This document shows, piece after piece, positions 40,501-49,310 of a DNA stretch of 64,000 nt; position 1 is the first letter of the stretch; each line of letters begins with the position of its first letter. The notes below the pieces were generated by a model that saw nothing but the letters and a program-made list of their open reading frames with translations, was not told the origin of the DNA and searched no databases. The stretch spans positions 1-64,000 of the forward strand of contig CAUYUJ010005669.1 of assembly GCA_963575745.1 (NCBI GenBank). Reading direction: 5' to 3'. Source of the DNA: Prorocentrum cordatum. Its lineage: Eukaryota > Sar > Dinophyceae > Prorocentrales > Prorocentraceae. The position numbers were made by a program, and so were the translations under genes.

Positions 40501-42415
40501 ACCCCAAAAAGGGCCGTGCCCATTCGCGCCCGCATTGTGGTGGATGTCTAAATCGGTTTGCACGTTTCCTTGATTATATCATGTTTTGTTGAACAACCAC
40601 ATGACCGCCGCGATATAGCAGGCGCGGCACCAGATCACCCAAATGATAAACCGCTAGGATGTGTGATGTGTGCCCCCTCGCGCGAGTGTCGTGGGGATGT
40701 GTTCGGCGGTGTGCTCGTTTTGCGAATGGGAGGCGCCTTTTGCCAGGGGCACATGATCACCGCGATATAGCAGGCGTGGCAATCAGTTCGCCTCAGCGAC
40801 GAACTGCCAATGAGGGGGGGCACTGGTCCGCTCGCGCCCAGAAGCAACTTGTTCCCCCTATTCACAGTCAGTTCCGCTCGGACTGGGCTTAGGCATATTC
40901 AGGCTCATGCGCACAACGCGTTCACACACGGTTCATTCACGTTCAGATTTATGAACGCCCATACCGGCCAGATTCAGACCACGTTCATTCAATCCCATTG
41001 ATACCCAGACGCATGCATTCTCCGATTGGTTACCCTTTCTCGGACACACTCGCGTTCATATTCATTCGCACTCAGACCCACCCATACTCAGACACACTGG
41101 CGCCGAGGCTGAACACGCTCATTCCACAAACGTTCACATATATTCAATACGTAGCAATGGGGCATGCTAGTGGGGGAGCCGCCATGGGGTGTTAGTTACA
41201 CTTGCCCGTTCCCAGCTTCAATGTGGGGACGCATCAGGAGAAACACCCCAGATCTTATGTTGGAGTCCTAGTTCTTCGCGGCGCAGCAGATGTGACACCT
41301 GTGCACCCCAAAGGGTAGGTAGCCGTTAGAGAACGCTCAGTCACCACAGGCTAATACGTTCCCACTCGAACACTCACATTGGGACGTGCCCAGGAACAAT
41401 ATGCGCGCATGGGGATATGGTTGGTTGGTTGGTTGGTTTGTTGGTTGGTCGATCGGTTTGTTGGTTGGTTGGTCTGGTCGGCCTGCCCCCGCATCCCATG
41501 CGGCCCATGCTGGTGATATGTGCCATCTGGAGGATGCGGCCTTACGTTTTTTTGCGCATTGTGTCGGGCCCATGTGGAATCTTCGATTTCCGCGCGCCGA
41601 ATATCTCGCCGTCCGCGCGCAGGTGTCGCCCGTGTCAAGGGCGTCATGAGCACGCGGGCAACGATCCTCTGTTTTTGTTGTACCGGGATTGTTTCGGTTT
41701 CCGGCCAGGCGGCGCCATGCGACACATTCGTACAAAACAATGGTTTTGCTCAGATGTCTGGCAATTGTACGGAAATCTGGCCAGATTTGTATATTTTTAC
41801 ATGTCCCACGCCCCCCTTGGGAAGTCAGCTCTTTTCGCGGACTTCAACAATTTTCGGTTGAAAGCAGAGAGCAGGACTGCAACGTTGGAGACTTGAAATT
41901 GCGACCGTTGCAGGGAGCAGCGACCCTCACCCTACCGCCTGGTGGTCCCGCACGGAGACTGGCGGGTTTTCCTTCCAGAGGAGTTGCACGATCTACACAT
42001 GCGGGTCACATTTTTTCTGGGGGCCCTGCGCGTCGGCGCGGGGGTCAAGGGCAAGCTGTGTCACGCCCTCCTCTTCGGCCTGCCCATCGTCGCCAGTGAG
42101 GTCGCGTCGGAGGGCATGTTCCTGACCTCCGAACTGAACGTCCTGTCCGCCTCCGCTCCTGATGATTACCGGAGGCAAATCACGAGGCTGATCTCGAACA
42201 GCACGTTGTGGCACGACCTCCGCAAAGAGGGCATGCAAGTCATTAAGGCTAGTTTCAGCCGCAGCGCCGCGCGCGGCACGCTGGAAGGGATCTTCGGCAC
42301 GCTGGGCGTCGAGCCGCGCATCGCCCGCGCCAGCGGTGGCGAGTTCCGGGCGCGATCGACCTGGGAGACCGGGGGCAACGATGGGGAGGGTAATTACAGG
42401 CAAGTCGCATGGTAA
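33924..42415 (+). CDS. Bifunctional glycosyltransferase (GT2 + GT4/GT1 type), multi-exon
   Basis: Coding blocks, approximate: 33924-34595, 34760-34915, 35125-35466, 36238-37246, 37586-37764, 37981-38036, 38430-38604, 41979-42415. The product has a short basic N terminus, one membrane helix (residues about 38-56), a Pro/Ala-rich stem, a GT2 domain (LVSFI, then VLLDDHSSQD, LMNSDVFPLPGW, and FDPQF...YFEDTDAA) and a GT4-type domain (VLILDNDVPLVDQDSGSVRM, IYDTVDLHF, LLTNIYPDPDP, GLFVGSMCHTPNID, VGAGVKGKLCHALLFGLPIV). GT2 followed by GT4 in one chain is an arrangement known from bacterial polysaccharide synthesis enzymes, so bacterial ancestry is inferred. The topology suggests a type II Golgi or ER enzyme; substrates are unknown. 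The exon order matches domain order, so the gene may be intact apart from uncertain splice sites. A GGTAAGG at about 42413 could be a donor to a further exon near 42760-42865. Confidence 0.7.
34598..34765. mobile_element. Palindromic element, family 2, copy 2, in glycosyltransferase intron 1
   Basis: TTGGGGGGCGGCCAAGAGGG at the start, central GAGATCCTGGCCGCGGCCAT, and GTCGGCCGCGCACGCGCCTC at the end, as in 6586-6770. It sits between two glycosyltransferase coding blocks. Confidence 0.55.
34760..34915 (+). CDS. Glycosyltransferase exon 2: start of GT2 domain
   Basis: Encodes TCPKVDGTAYNVDRLLLG through DPPLVSFI. PLVSFI is the first beta strand of the GT-A fold; the strand is completed by VHTLHNN at the start of the next block. 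Stop codon TAG follows at once, so an intron (about 34916-35124, GC-rich, no element recognised) is needed. Confidence 0.5.
35125..35466 (+). CDS. Glycosyltransferase exon 3: GT2 nucleotide-binding core
   Basis: Encodes HNNPIMSSKGLLAAFRTAHE, EFVLLDDHSSQDM and YACLMNSDVFPLPGWLAAIY. DD and NSD take the places of the conserved aspartates of GT2 enzymes. The 3' end is unclear: a GTAAGG donor-like site lies at 35489, about 20 nt beyond the last clearly conserved residue. Confidence 0.6.
36238..37246 (+). CDS. Glycosyltransferase exon 4: end of GT2 and first half of GT4 domain
   Basis: Encodes GIVGPLQVSPAARVMEAGG, VDYISAACIIFDRAEF, the GT2 acidic box FEDTDAALVMRRSGK, VVHNEGSS, then after a linker the GT4 Rossmann start QVLILDNDVPLVDQDSGSVR, VAILSRRAVFA and PLIYDTVDLHFVRERRS. 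This is the longest and clearest coding block in the window. Confidence 0.7.
37250..37588. mobile_element. Palindromic element, family 1, copy 5, filling glycosyltransferase intron 4
   Basis: The left end CATACACAGAACTTTCAGAG pairs with the right end GGATATCCGAAAGGTTCTGT (complement). Inner GTGACCACACCGTGTGGTG and GTCACCACACGGTCCGTCGC also pair. At about 340 bp it is longer than other copies because of these extra inner arms. Its limits nearly coincide with the ends of the flanking coding blocks. Confidence 0.6.
37586..37764 (+). CDS. Glycosyltransferase exon 5: GT4 middle
   Basis: Encodes EEMEVSFMRMSQYVLVVGSS and VRLLTNIYPDPDPSVTGLPF, the helix-strand (LVVSxxE) and NIY segments between the two Rossmann halves of GT4 enzymes. 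Starts after CAG at about 37592; ends at CGAGGATTGCG|GTCGAC with a GT donor. Confidence 0.55.
37765..37980 (+). other. Glycosyltransferase intron 5, 216 nt, internally palindromic
   Basis: GT start and AG end (CTGTCGAG). AACGTTCTTTTGG and GACCGATTTGG on the left pair imperfectly with CAATCGGTC and CGAAAAGAACGC on the right. It shares no sequence with families 1 and 2. Confidence 0.45.
37981..38036 (+). CDS. Glycosyltransferase exon 6: HTPN motif
   Basis: A mini-exon encoding ERVGGLFVGSMCHTPNIDA, equivalent to the VFVGxxxHxPNxDA box of GT4 enzymes. Flanked by AG upstream; palindromic element copy 6 begins about 25 nt downstream. Confidence 0.55.
38059..38172. mobile_element. Palindromic element, family 1, copy 6, in glycosyltransferase intron 6
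   Basis: Left ACATACACTTTCGGAGCTCC then ACGCGGAG; right GCATCCGCGCGGACCTGCAA. Short copy with a compressed centre. It starts right after exon 6. Confidence 0.6.
38430..38604 (+). CDS. Glycosyltransferase exon 7: GT4 second Rossmann half
   Basis: Encodes KFIMHEILADHAAFPEGFTI, HMVWSGTR and ITLHLDVTNED, matching the strand-helix unit before the nucleotide-sugar binding EX7E-like region. A CAAG acceptor-like site is at 38433-38436. Confidence 0.55.
38628..38775. mobile_element. Palindromic element, family 1, copy 7, in glycosyltransferase intron 7
   Basis: Left ACATGAACTTTCGGAGCTCC then GCGAGGATTTCTCGG; right GATCCAAGAAATCCGCGCGG then AGCTTAGAG. Starts about 24 nt after the last coding codon of exon 7. 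Confidence 0.65.
39130..39740 (+). repeat. GGA tract, degenerate array 5 and GGGACCTTGCC minisatellite (inside intron 7)
   Basis: (GGA)n at 39127-39166; GGGGGCCTCTTGG-type degenerate repeats to about 39590; then at about 39610-39725 some ten units of TGGGACCTTGCC/TGGGACCTGCC. All lie between exons 7 and 8 of the glycosyltransferase. Confidence 0.65.
40100..41330 (+). repeat. Spaced repeats with CCGCGATATAGCAGGCGTGGCA (intron 7)
   Basis: Related copies near 40103, 40335, 40462, 40607, 40755 and 41279, each followed by a TCACCCC/CACCCCAA-like word. Spacings of about 130-230 nt (one of 520) mark an old tandem array. Confidence 0.5.
41420..41485 (+). repeat. (TTGG)n microsatellite
   Basis: TTGGTTGGTTTGTTGGTTGG pattern, about 65 nt. 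Confidence 0.85.
41979..42415 (+). CDS. Glycosyltransferase exon 8: sugar-nucleotide site and C terminus
   Basis: Begins after CCTTCCAG. Encodes EELHDLHMRVTFFLGALRVG, AGVKGKLCHALLFGLPIVAS and EVASEGMFL, the highly conserved GAGVKGKxxxAxxxGxPxVAxxxxxEG box of GT4/GT1 enzymes, then a helical tail. Reads to a stop at 42413-42415, which overlaps a GTAAGG, so termination or a further splice are both possible. Confidence 0.65.
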
Positions 42416-42567
42416 GGATGAGCAACGTTCCAAGGCTACCCTTGCACCGTTTTCCTTCGGCCCGTCTTTGGCGACTTTCGCTGGCCTTCCCCGTTCGAAA
42501 ACGCCAACATGGCCTTCAAAGGCCCTTGCATCTTTACTGCGCATCCTTCTTATGCGACTTGACTGTA

Positions 42568-42735
42568 GGCATGGGAGGTGTATCGACCTCGATTGGCTGA
42601 TCCATCGACGATGCATCGTCCATACCAGGGCGATGCATCGACGGTGTATGGACGATACGTGGCGCAGTCTGCATCGACGCTACATGGGCGATGTATCGGC
42701 CATTCGAGGTCGATGCATCCCCCCCTATGCCCTTC
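42568..42735 (+). repeat. CGATGCATCGAC-type short repeats
   Basis: CGATGCATCG, GATGCATCGACGGTGTATGG, CTGCATCGACGCTACATGGG and GGTCGATGCATCC; many are self-complementary around ATGCAT. Confidence 0.55.
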
Positions 42736-42882
42736 CCCCCCTTATCGCTGCCCCTCAGGAGTGCCCGCTGCCGGAGGCTGACGGCGGGAAGAAGGGCCTG
42801 TTCCCTGGCCGCCAGGACTCCAGGGCTCAAAACCCTCAAGGGCCGGGGCTTCCCATGCTTCGACGAAGGAAAATTGCAAACA

Positions 42883-43028
42883 CATGAACTTTCGGAGCTC
42901 CGCGCGGACTCCTTGGATCGGGGCTGGACCCCAAGCAGCGGCGCCTGTGGCGCCGCCCTTTGCGCGGCCCTCGCGCCAGGGAGAGGGGCCCACCGCCGAT
43001 CCAAGAAGGTGCTACTGTGCGTATGCAT
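42883..43028. mobile_element. Palindromic element, family 1, copy 8
   Basis: Left ACACATGAACTTTCGGAGCT then CCGCGCGGAC and TTGGATCGGGGCTGGACCCC; right CCGCCGATCCAAGAAGGTGC. The last 20 bp of the right end are lost. The preceding 100 bp (42760-42865) form an open block that could be an exon, as seen beside copies 5-7. Confidence 0.6.
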
Positions 43029-43620
43029 TCGGCGCTGCGCCGCTCTCCGCATCTACGAGGCCCGTTCGAAACAGACAAGTACACAACCAGTGTAGGATAC
43101 AGTGTGCCAGACGGCACACCACCTGTCCAGCCCCGCCGCCCCGGCCAAATGCCAGAGGGAAGGGGGGTGAAAGACTGAGCGCGGGCAAGGACGCCCGGCG
43201 ACAAGGGGGGATACCCCGGAGGGGGAAAAAGGGGGAGGAGGAGGGGAGAGGAACCAGAAGGCGGAGGAAGCGGGCGCGCGGCCGTGGGACCTGAGCCACC
43301 GACCCCCACCGTTAGGCGCGCACGCGCCCGCCCGGGGAGGCAAGGAACGGGAGAAAAGAAGGAAACGGGGGGGGGGGAGGGAGGGAGGAACTCACGACGA
43401 ACAAGAAAGAATATGGCCGGCAGGAGGGGTAGCTGACAGAAACTCCCGCGTTGGCGCGGCGCCCGTCGGAGGGGGATTTTTTGCAGGTCCCAGGCGGAGG
43501 GCGTTATCCCGCCAGGGCATCTCGGACAGGGCGCTGCGCCGCACAGCATCGCGACCCCGAGCTTTTGGGAAGACGAGGGAGGGGGGGAGGGGGGGCAAAA
43601 GAAACGGAGGAGGGGGACGA
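43029..43620. other. No gene recognised
   Basis: Purine-rich GC sequence with GGGAGGAGG runs between the palindromic element and the LINE 3' end. Confidence 0.4.
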
Positions 43621-43626
43621 GGAAGG

Positions 43627-46540
43627 CTAGGAGTCGTCGTCGCCCGGAGCCGCTACCAGGCTGAGAGCACCAGACAGCGCGCCCCCATATTCGGGGGGCT
43701 CTGCGTGCCTACGCAGCAAAGTCTGCGCCGTGGCCCTGCGAATGGGCACAGAGAGCTGCTGGAAGAGGCGAGCCGCCGCGGCGCCCGCGTCTTCTCCGAG
43801 GCGTCCGTCGCTGGACCGAGCCAGGCGGCGGAGGGCGTCCGCGCCCGAGGGGCCCCATCCGCCCGACGGTTCCGCCACGAGGGGGACGAACATGATCCCC
43901 TGCCGCCTGCACTGTGCCTCGGTGTCCAAGTGCTCACGCTTGGTCGCCTCGTACGCTTGGGCCGCACGCCCTAGGCCGAGCCGAGCCATGCCGAGAGCAG
44001 CCTGCCGATGCGGCGAAGATACCGCAACGTCGACAGCAGCAGGTGTCCTTCGGAACGAAGATGGCACGTAGACGTCCGCAGGGCGACGCCCGTTGACCTG
44101 AGTGTCGTCAGGCCGGGGCGGCAAGAGCCCTGGGGCGGCAAGAGCCCTGGGCGCTCCAGTTCCAGGTTGAAGCCGGCCGACGAAGCACAGCAACTGACCA
44201 GGTTTCGGTCGGCGCTGCGTCGCAACACCCGGTCCCCAACGCCTGCGCAAAGACCCGAGTGGCGGCCGTGCTTGTCGCACGCGCCGTCGCAGCACGGGCA
44301 GTAGCGTTCGGATTCGTAGACGGGCACTAGGACCCGGCGCTTGACCTCAGTCACAAACTCTTCTGGTTCGAAGAGCAGCCACGGGTTATCATGCGGCGGC
44401 GCTTCCAGAAAACCGCTTGCGCCGGGGAGCTGTTCGGATAAGATTTCCGCCTGACTCGCTCAAGCCAGCGCAGGAGGCCTCGTGGTCGTGGTCGTCCACA
44501 GCAGCAGAAAGGCCCTTCTGCGCGGCGCCCTCGAGGGCTTCTGGGCGCGCTCCGCTCGCCCCTGGCAGCCGGGCGTTGTAGGCGAGGAGCGCCTGCCTGG
44601 CCTTCGTGCTCGCGTCCTCTGGCGCCCGCCTGTGGGCTGGGTCCAGCGCGGCGCAGAGGTTTCTGGTCGCAGTCAGGCTCGCCAGGTAGGCGCCCGGCGC
44701 GCGGGCCTCCAAGCGCCGCGAGCCTAAGACTGCAAGAACCAGTCCGCGGGCCGCCTGGTGCCACCGCGCGTCCGTCAGGTCCGCCGCCGGGAGGTCGGCG
44801 AGCGCGCGACGCTGGCGCAAGTCGAAGCTGCCAGGGCCAAGTGCTTCCGAGTGCAGGGCTGGCGGGGTCGTGCGGGCGTTGTACACGAGTTTGCCGAAGC
44901 TCGCGCAGTAGCGTAGCAGCAGGAGGCCCACCTGCGGATGAAGGTCTGCGAGTGCCGCCAGGGTGAGTTTGGCCTTGTCTGCTTTCTTCTGCGCGAAAGC
45001 CTCGCAGTAGGCCCACTCGCCGATGGGCGCGCCCAGCAGCTTGAACCCGCTCCGCAAGGCGACGCGGCGAACGCCAGTTTCAGCCTCCGTTAGCAGAGGG
45101 GCGGGGAAATGTCCGCCGAGGTCTGCGGGGGCACGCCCAGACGGGGCAACGAACTCGCACTTGCCAAGGTGAATCTCCAAACCGCGTTCCAAGCACCAGG
45201 CTTGCGGTAGAGCCAGCGCATGCGCCGCGGCGTCCGCGGGGCCTGCCCGGAAGCCGTCGCCCAGGTAGAACGCGCGCAGGTCCGAGGCTTGCTGGCCAGC
45301 CAGTTCCCCCGAGACCGCACGGCCTGGGCGACGAAGAGAGGCCCCAGAGGGCCCCCTGGCTGCGCGGCCGCCTGAGACGAGAGCCTGCGTTGGCCGAGCC
45401 GCAGGGTTGCGTGCCCCGCGCAGGTCCAGCGCGCCCGACGCTCGAGCTTTGGGAAGCGGGAGCGCGCGGCCTGAAGCACGGCTCCCTGCTTCAAGGAGTT
45501 GGAATCGCTGGCGGAATCCAGCTTGAGCAACACCTTGCCGCTGTCGCTGGCGTTCCGTTCGCGCCACTGGCGCGCGGCGTGAATCGTCGCTTCCGCGCCG
45601 AGAGGGGCGCGGCAGCCTGTCTGCAGCGGCCAGGGGGTCTGGCGGGCGCGGGCCTTCACGTACTGGCAGAGGACCTCGCCTTTGAAGCGGCGGAGGTTCT
45701 CGCCGATAGCGATCTGCCAGAGCCCCCCGCCCTCCCTTTCTTTTCCAGGGCGACCGTGCTTGCTCTGGCCAGGCGCGGCGCAAGCTGACGGGGGGGCGCC
45801 CCCGTCGGCCAGGGGCTGGCCGACGGCCGCGAGCTGCTCGCGCAGGGGCGCCCGCGCGGCCGGAGAGAGGGCAGCGTTGCGCCCGCGAGCCGGAGGGGCC
45901 GGCAGCCGTGCCCTTTGGGAAACCGCGCAAGGCCTTGAGCACCGAGCTCGGGGCGACCTCTGGCGCGGCCACGAGCTCTCCCAGGCGGCCTCGAGGCAGG
46001 GCGGGCGCAGCAGGGCGCGGCCTCTCGAGTGCCAGCACGGCCCCCCGCGCAGGCGTCGCGAGGCCCGCGGCGGCCAGGGCGGCGCAGCCATTCCCCAGCA
46101 GGCCCTTCGCCGCGAAAGCGGCGGCGCGGGCGGCGCGCTGCTCCGAGGTCGGCGGCCTCTTCGCGCGTTGCCGCCGCTCTCCCGGTCGCCCGCCGCGCGC
46201 CCCCCAGGGTCGAGCGCCCCCCGGCTTCCCGCCGGGCCAGCCGCTCCAGCGTGAAAGCGGCGAGCGCGGCCTCGTTCTTCCTGCCCGCGCGCGGCGGCGC
46301 GCGGGGGGCGCGCTCGGCCACCGCCTGCAGGTCGGCCCAAGCAGAGACCGAGTTGTGCACCACCACGTTGGCGAGGCACTGGGAAAGCGTTCGAGGCCAA
46401 GCTGGTCGGGCCCCTTTTGGCAAGTAGCGGAGGGTAGACGCGGCCGCCGCGCGGGCGCCGCCCAGGGACGGGCGCCCCTCAACGTCTTGGCCGGCCGGCG
46501 GGGCTCCAGTCTCTGCCACGGGCGGGGCTGCAGGCCGCGC
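43627..46540 (-). pseudogene. LINE retrotransposon: reverse transcriptase plus restriction-like endonuclease, frameshifted
   Basis: Read on the minus strand the parts come in order but in changing frames. N-terminal LRYLPKGARPAWPRTLSQCL (about 46350-46435), then KALRGFPKGTAAGPSG (about 45890-45945), IAIGENLRRFKGEVLCQYV (45660-45710), RT motif A LLKLDSASDSNSLKQG (about 45500-45545), motif B SSQAAAQPGGPLGP (about 45345-45385), motif C AFYLGDGF (about 45250-45275) where YxDD would be expected, GSGFKLLGAPIG-like thumb, then the zinc motif CPCCDGACDKHGRHSGLC (about 44250-44307) and RRPADVYV...AAVDVAVSSP with WGPSGADALRRL, resembling the PD-(D/E)xK endonuclease of R2-type LINEs. At least four frame changes, a changed motif C Asp and a motif B Gly for Asp show it is dead. 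The 3' end is near 43627; no poly(A) tail is evident. Confidence 0.65.
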
Positions 46541-46549
46541 GGCAGCACG

Positions 46550-46655
46550 GTCGGCGGGGCGGCGAGAGGGGCGCGCGCCCCCCCTGGCAGCCGCGCACAG
46601 GCCGCGCAGGCCGATCCGAGAAATCTGTGCGGACCTCCGAAAGTTAAGACGCATC
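46550..46655 (-). mobile_element. Palindromic element, family 1, copy 9 (half)
   Basis: On the + strand it ends GATCCGAGAAATCTGTGCGG then ACCTCCGAAAGTTAAGACGC, the family right end. The left half is replaced by LINE sequence, so the LINE 5' region either inserted into the element or truncated it. Confidence 0.5.
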
Positions 46656-47266
46656 GGCTGCGAAATCCCAATCCCATCCTCGCCGATCAACGATTCGTGC
46701 AACTCGATGGGCGGCGAGGGTAGTGTTCGGAATGCGTCGAACACGCACGTGGCGAAATCCGAACCCTGCCTCCGCCTGCGTCGGCACGGGGGCGTCGATG
46801 GCTGGCTGGCGGGGGCAGGGTTCACGTGGCGTCATCTACAGAGGAGGGGGCGAGTTGAGACAACGGAGGTTGGCCTCCGGAGGGGCTCCCTCGTCGCCGC
46901 GGCTGGGCGCATGTCGGACAATTGGCGATTTCGCCGGGGGGCCCGCTTTGAGCCCTCGTTGATTGAATTCGCCTTGCTCCTTTACGTGGGGCTGGCTCGG
47001 AGGCCCCGGACTGGATGGGCGCGGGGCGCTTTCGGCCCTCGAAGGGTTTGAGATGGGCGCTCGGTCTTCAAAGGGTTCGACGTGGAAGCGCTCTCTTCCC
47101 GTCTCCGTTCCTGCGTTCCCTCTTCTCACCCCCCCCTCCCCCCCTGCTCCTCCGCCGCGTCTGCGTCCGTGCCCTGACATTGCCCTCCGCCCGAAGAGGG
47201 CCCGCGCGCGCGGCGCCCCGGCGAGGGGCGAACGACAAGAAGAAGCATAATCATAAGATGAAGAAG
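46656..47266. other. No gene recognised
   Basis: GC-rich; open frames without domains. Confidence 0.4.
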
Positions 47267-47735
47267 AAGACCCCACCCAAACGCACGCGCGCACACGCGC
47301 GCACACGCATGCACACACACACACACGCACACACACGCACACACGCACACGCACGCACACGCACACGCACACACGAAACACACACACACACGCACGCACG
47401 CACGCACGCACGCACACGCACTCACACACACACAAACACACACACACACGCACGCACACACACACATACACACACACACGCACACACACACACACACCAC
47501 ACCACACACACGCACACAATCACACACACACACGCACACACGCACACACGCATGCACACACACACACATTCGCACACACGCACACACGCACACACACACA
47601 CACACACGCGCGCACACGCACGCGCACACGCACGCGCACACGCACACGCACACGCACGCGCACGCGCACGCGCACACACACGCACACACACACACACACT
47701 CACGCACACACACACACACACACATCGGCATAACA
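47267..47735 (+). repeat. (CA)n/(CACG)n microsatellite
   Basis: About 470 nt of CACACA with CGCA interruptions (alternating pyrimidine-purine, possible Z-DNA). His/Thr and Val/Cys frames are artefacts. Confidence 0.95.
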
Positions 47736-47792
47736 CAACAGCAAGAAACAAACATCCAACAAACCAACTTCTGGGATTTAGTCAGGGAGTGG

Positions 47793-49310
47793 GTGGCGGG
47801 GGTGCACGTAGTGTATATTATTCTCTTGCGCGGGGTGTCTAGAGCTCCGGCCGCGCCATTCCGCGCCGCGCCCCCCCCCCGCGCCCCCGGCGCCAGAGCG
47901 GGGCCCCCGCGCCGCGGCCCCTGCCCCGAGCCCCCCCGCGCCCCCAGCGTTCCAGCGGGGGCCCCGTCCACTGCCCATTCCGCCGCGAACGCTGCATCCC
48001 GCGTCGCGCACCTCCCCCCCCGCAGTGGCAGCCGCGATCGGCGCCGCCCGCGCTCGGTGGGCCGCCGCCGCGGCCCCTCGCCGAGCCGCGAGGGCCGCCG
48101 TGCCGCCGCTCACGGCGGGGGGGCGGCGCACCTGGCGAAGGCCCCGGCCAGCCTTGGCCCCCGTCAATCCGGCCGTGAGGAGTTCGACGGCGCGACGCGC
48201 AAGGCGTCGGGGGGTGCGCCGAAGGCAGGCACCCCGCAGGCGGCGACAGTCCCACTGGCCATGCCCTGGGCGGCGGGGCCGTCGCCGCCGCCGGCGGAGT
48301 GGCCGACGCCGTTCGGCCCGATGGCGATGGCGTTGGCCGCGGGACAGCTGGCCGGGGCGGGAATGCCATGGGCGGCCGGCCTCATGGGGCCCCCCAGGCG
48401 CGCGCGGGGCAATCCTCTGCGCGGCGCGGCAGGATGGGCGGGCGCGACGCCGCCGCCATCGGGGCCGCCGAAGGGCGGGGTGGCGCCCCCCGTCGCCGCG
48501 GCCATGGCCGCGCGCGCCCCCGCGCCAGTCCCGGAGCCGACCGCGCCGTTGACGACGCCGCCGTCGCCCCCGGCCGTTGGAGCGGGCGGCGCCCCTCCAC
48601 CCGGGCATTTGGTCGAGGGCCCGCCGGGAGCAGTGGTGGCCCCGGGCGCGCGCGCCCCCATGTGCCCGCCGCCGGGGGCCCCCGTGGGCAGCGCGGTGCG
48701 CTGGGCGGGGGCGCCGCAAACGCCGCCCGCGGCGCCCCTGGCGCCGGCCGCGCCCGCCGCGACGCCGGGCGGCGCCGCGCAGCACGGGGCGGCGGCCGCC
48801 GACGCGGCAGACCGCACCGGGGCACCGCCGCCCGCCATGCAGCCGCCCCCCGGTCACCGGGCGGCGGGCGGCTCGCAGCCGCCGCTGGCGTTGCGCCCGC
48901 CCCCAGGCCTGGCGGGGCCGGCGGCCGCCCCCGAGGAGGATTTGTGCGGAGGTGCTGTGATCGCGCGGGAGGCGGCACCTGCCGCCGCCGCCGCCCGGGG
49001 CGGGGCGGGCGCGCCGGCGGCGGCCCCCGCCGAGAGGGGCGACGCGGAGCCTGACGACGACGGCGTGGAAGAGCTCGTCGCGGCCGTCCGCGCTGACATC
49101 GAGCTGATCGAGATCGAGGGGGCGCTCGAGCACGCGAAGATGTGTCGGGGCCGTGCTGGGCAGCTCCTCGCCGGGAACTGCCGGCTGCTGCCGCCCGTGC
49201 CCCACGGGGCAAGGTCGCCCTTGAGCTCTTCAGCGGGGCGGGGCGGTGGGCGCAGGCGTGGCGGCAGGAGGCAGGTCTCAGGGGCATCCCGGTCTTCGAG
49301 TGGGATCTGA
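47793..49310 (+). CDS. Proline/alanine-rich ORF upstream of methyltransferase-like domain
   Basis: A 505-codon frame in sequence of extreme GC. It is dominated by Pro, Ala and Gly. The only structured-looking part is near the C terminus: an acidic stretch ERGDAEPDDDGVEELVAAV then RADIELIEIEGALEHAKMCR (nt about 49035-49145), a likely helix. The methyltransferase-like domain starts about 50 nt later in another frame, so the acidic helix may be its natural N-terminal extension and the long frame itself a by-product of GC content. No signal peptide or named domain. Confidence 0.3.
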   Translation: MAGVHVVYIILLRGVSRAPAAPFRAAPPPRAPGARAGPPRRGPCPEPPRAPSVPAGAPSTAHSAANAASRVAHLPPRSGSRDRRRPRSVGRRRGPSPSREGRRAAAHGGGAAHLAKAPASLGPRQSGREEFDGATRKASGGAPKAGTPQAATVPLAMPWAAGPSPPPAEWPTPFGPMAMALAAGQLAGAGMPWAAGLMGPPRRARGNPLRGAAGWAGATPPPSGPPKGGVAPPVAAAMAARAPAPVPEPTAPLTTPPSPPAVGAGGAPPPGHLVEGPPGAVVAPGARAPMCPPPGAPVGSAVRWAGAPQTPPAAPLAPAAPAATPGGAAQHGAAAADAADRTGAPPPAMQPPPGHRAAGGSQPPLALRPPPGLAGPAAAPEEDLCGGAVIAREAAPAAAAARGGAGAPAAAPAERGDAEPDDDGVEELVAAVRADIELIEIEGALEHAKMCRGRAGQLLAGNCRLLPPVPHGARSPLSSSAGRGGGRRRGGRRQVSGASRSSSGI

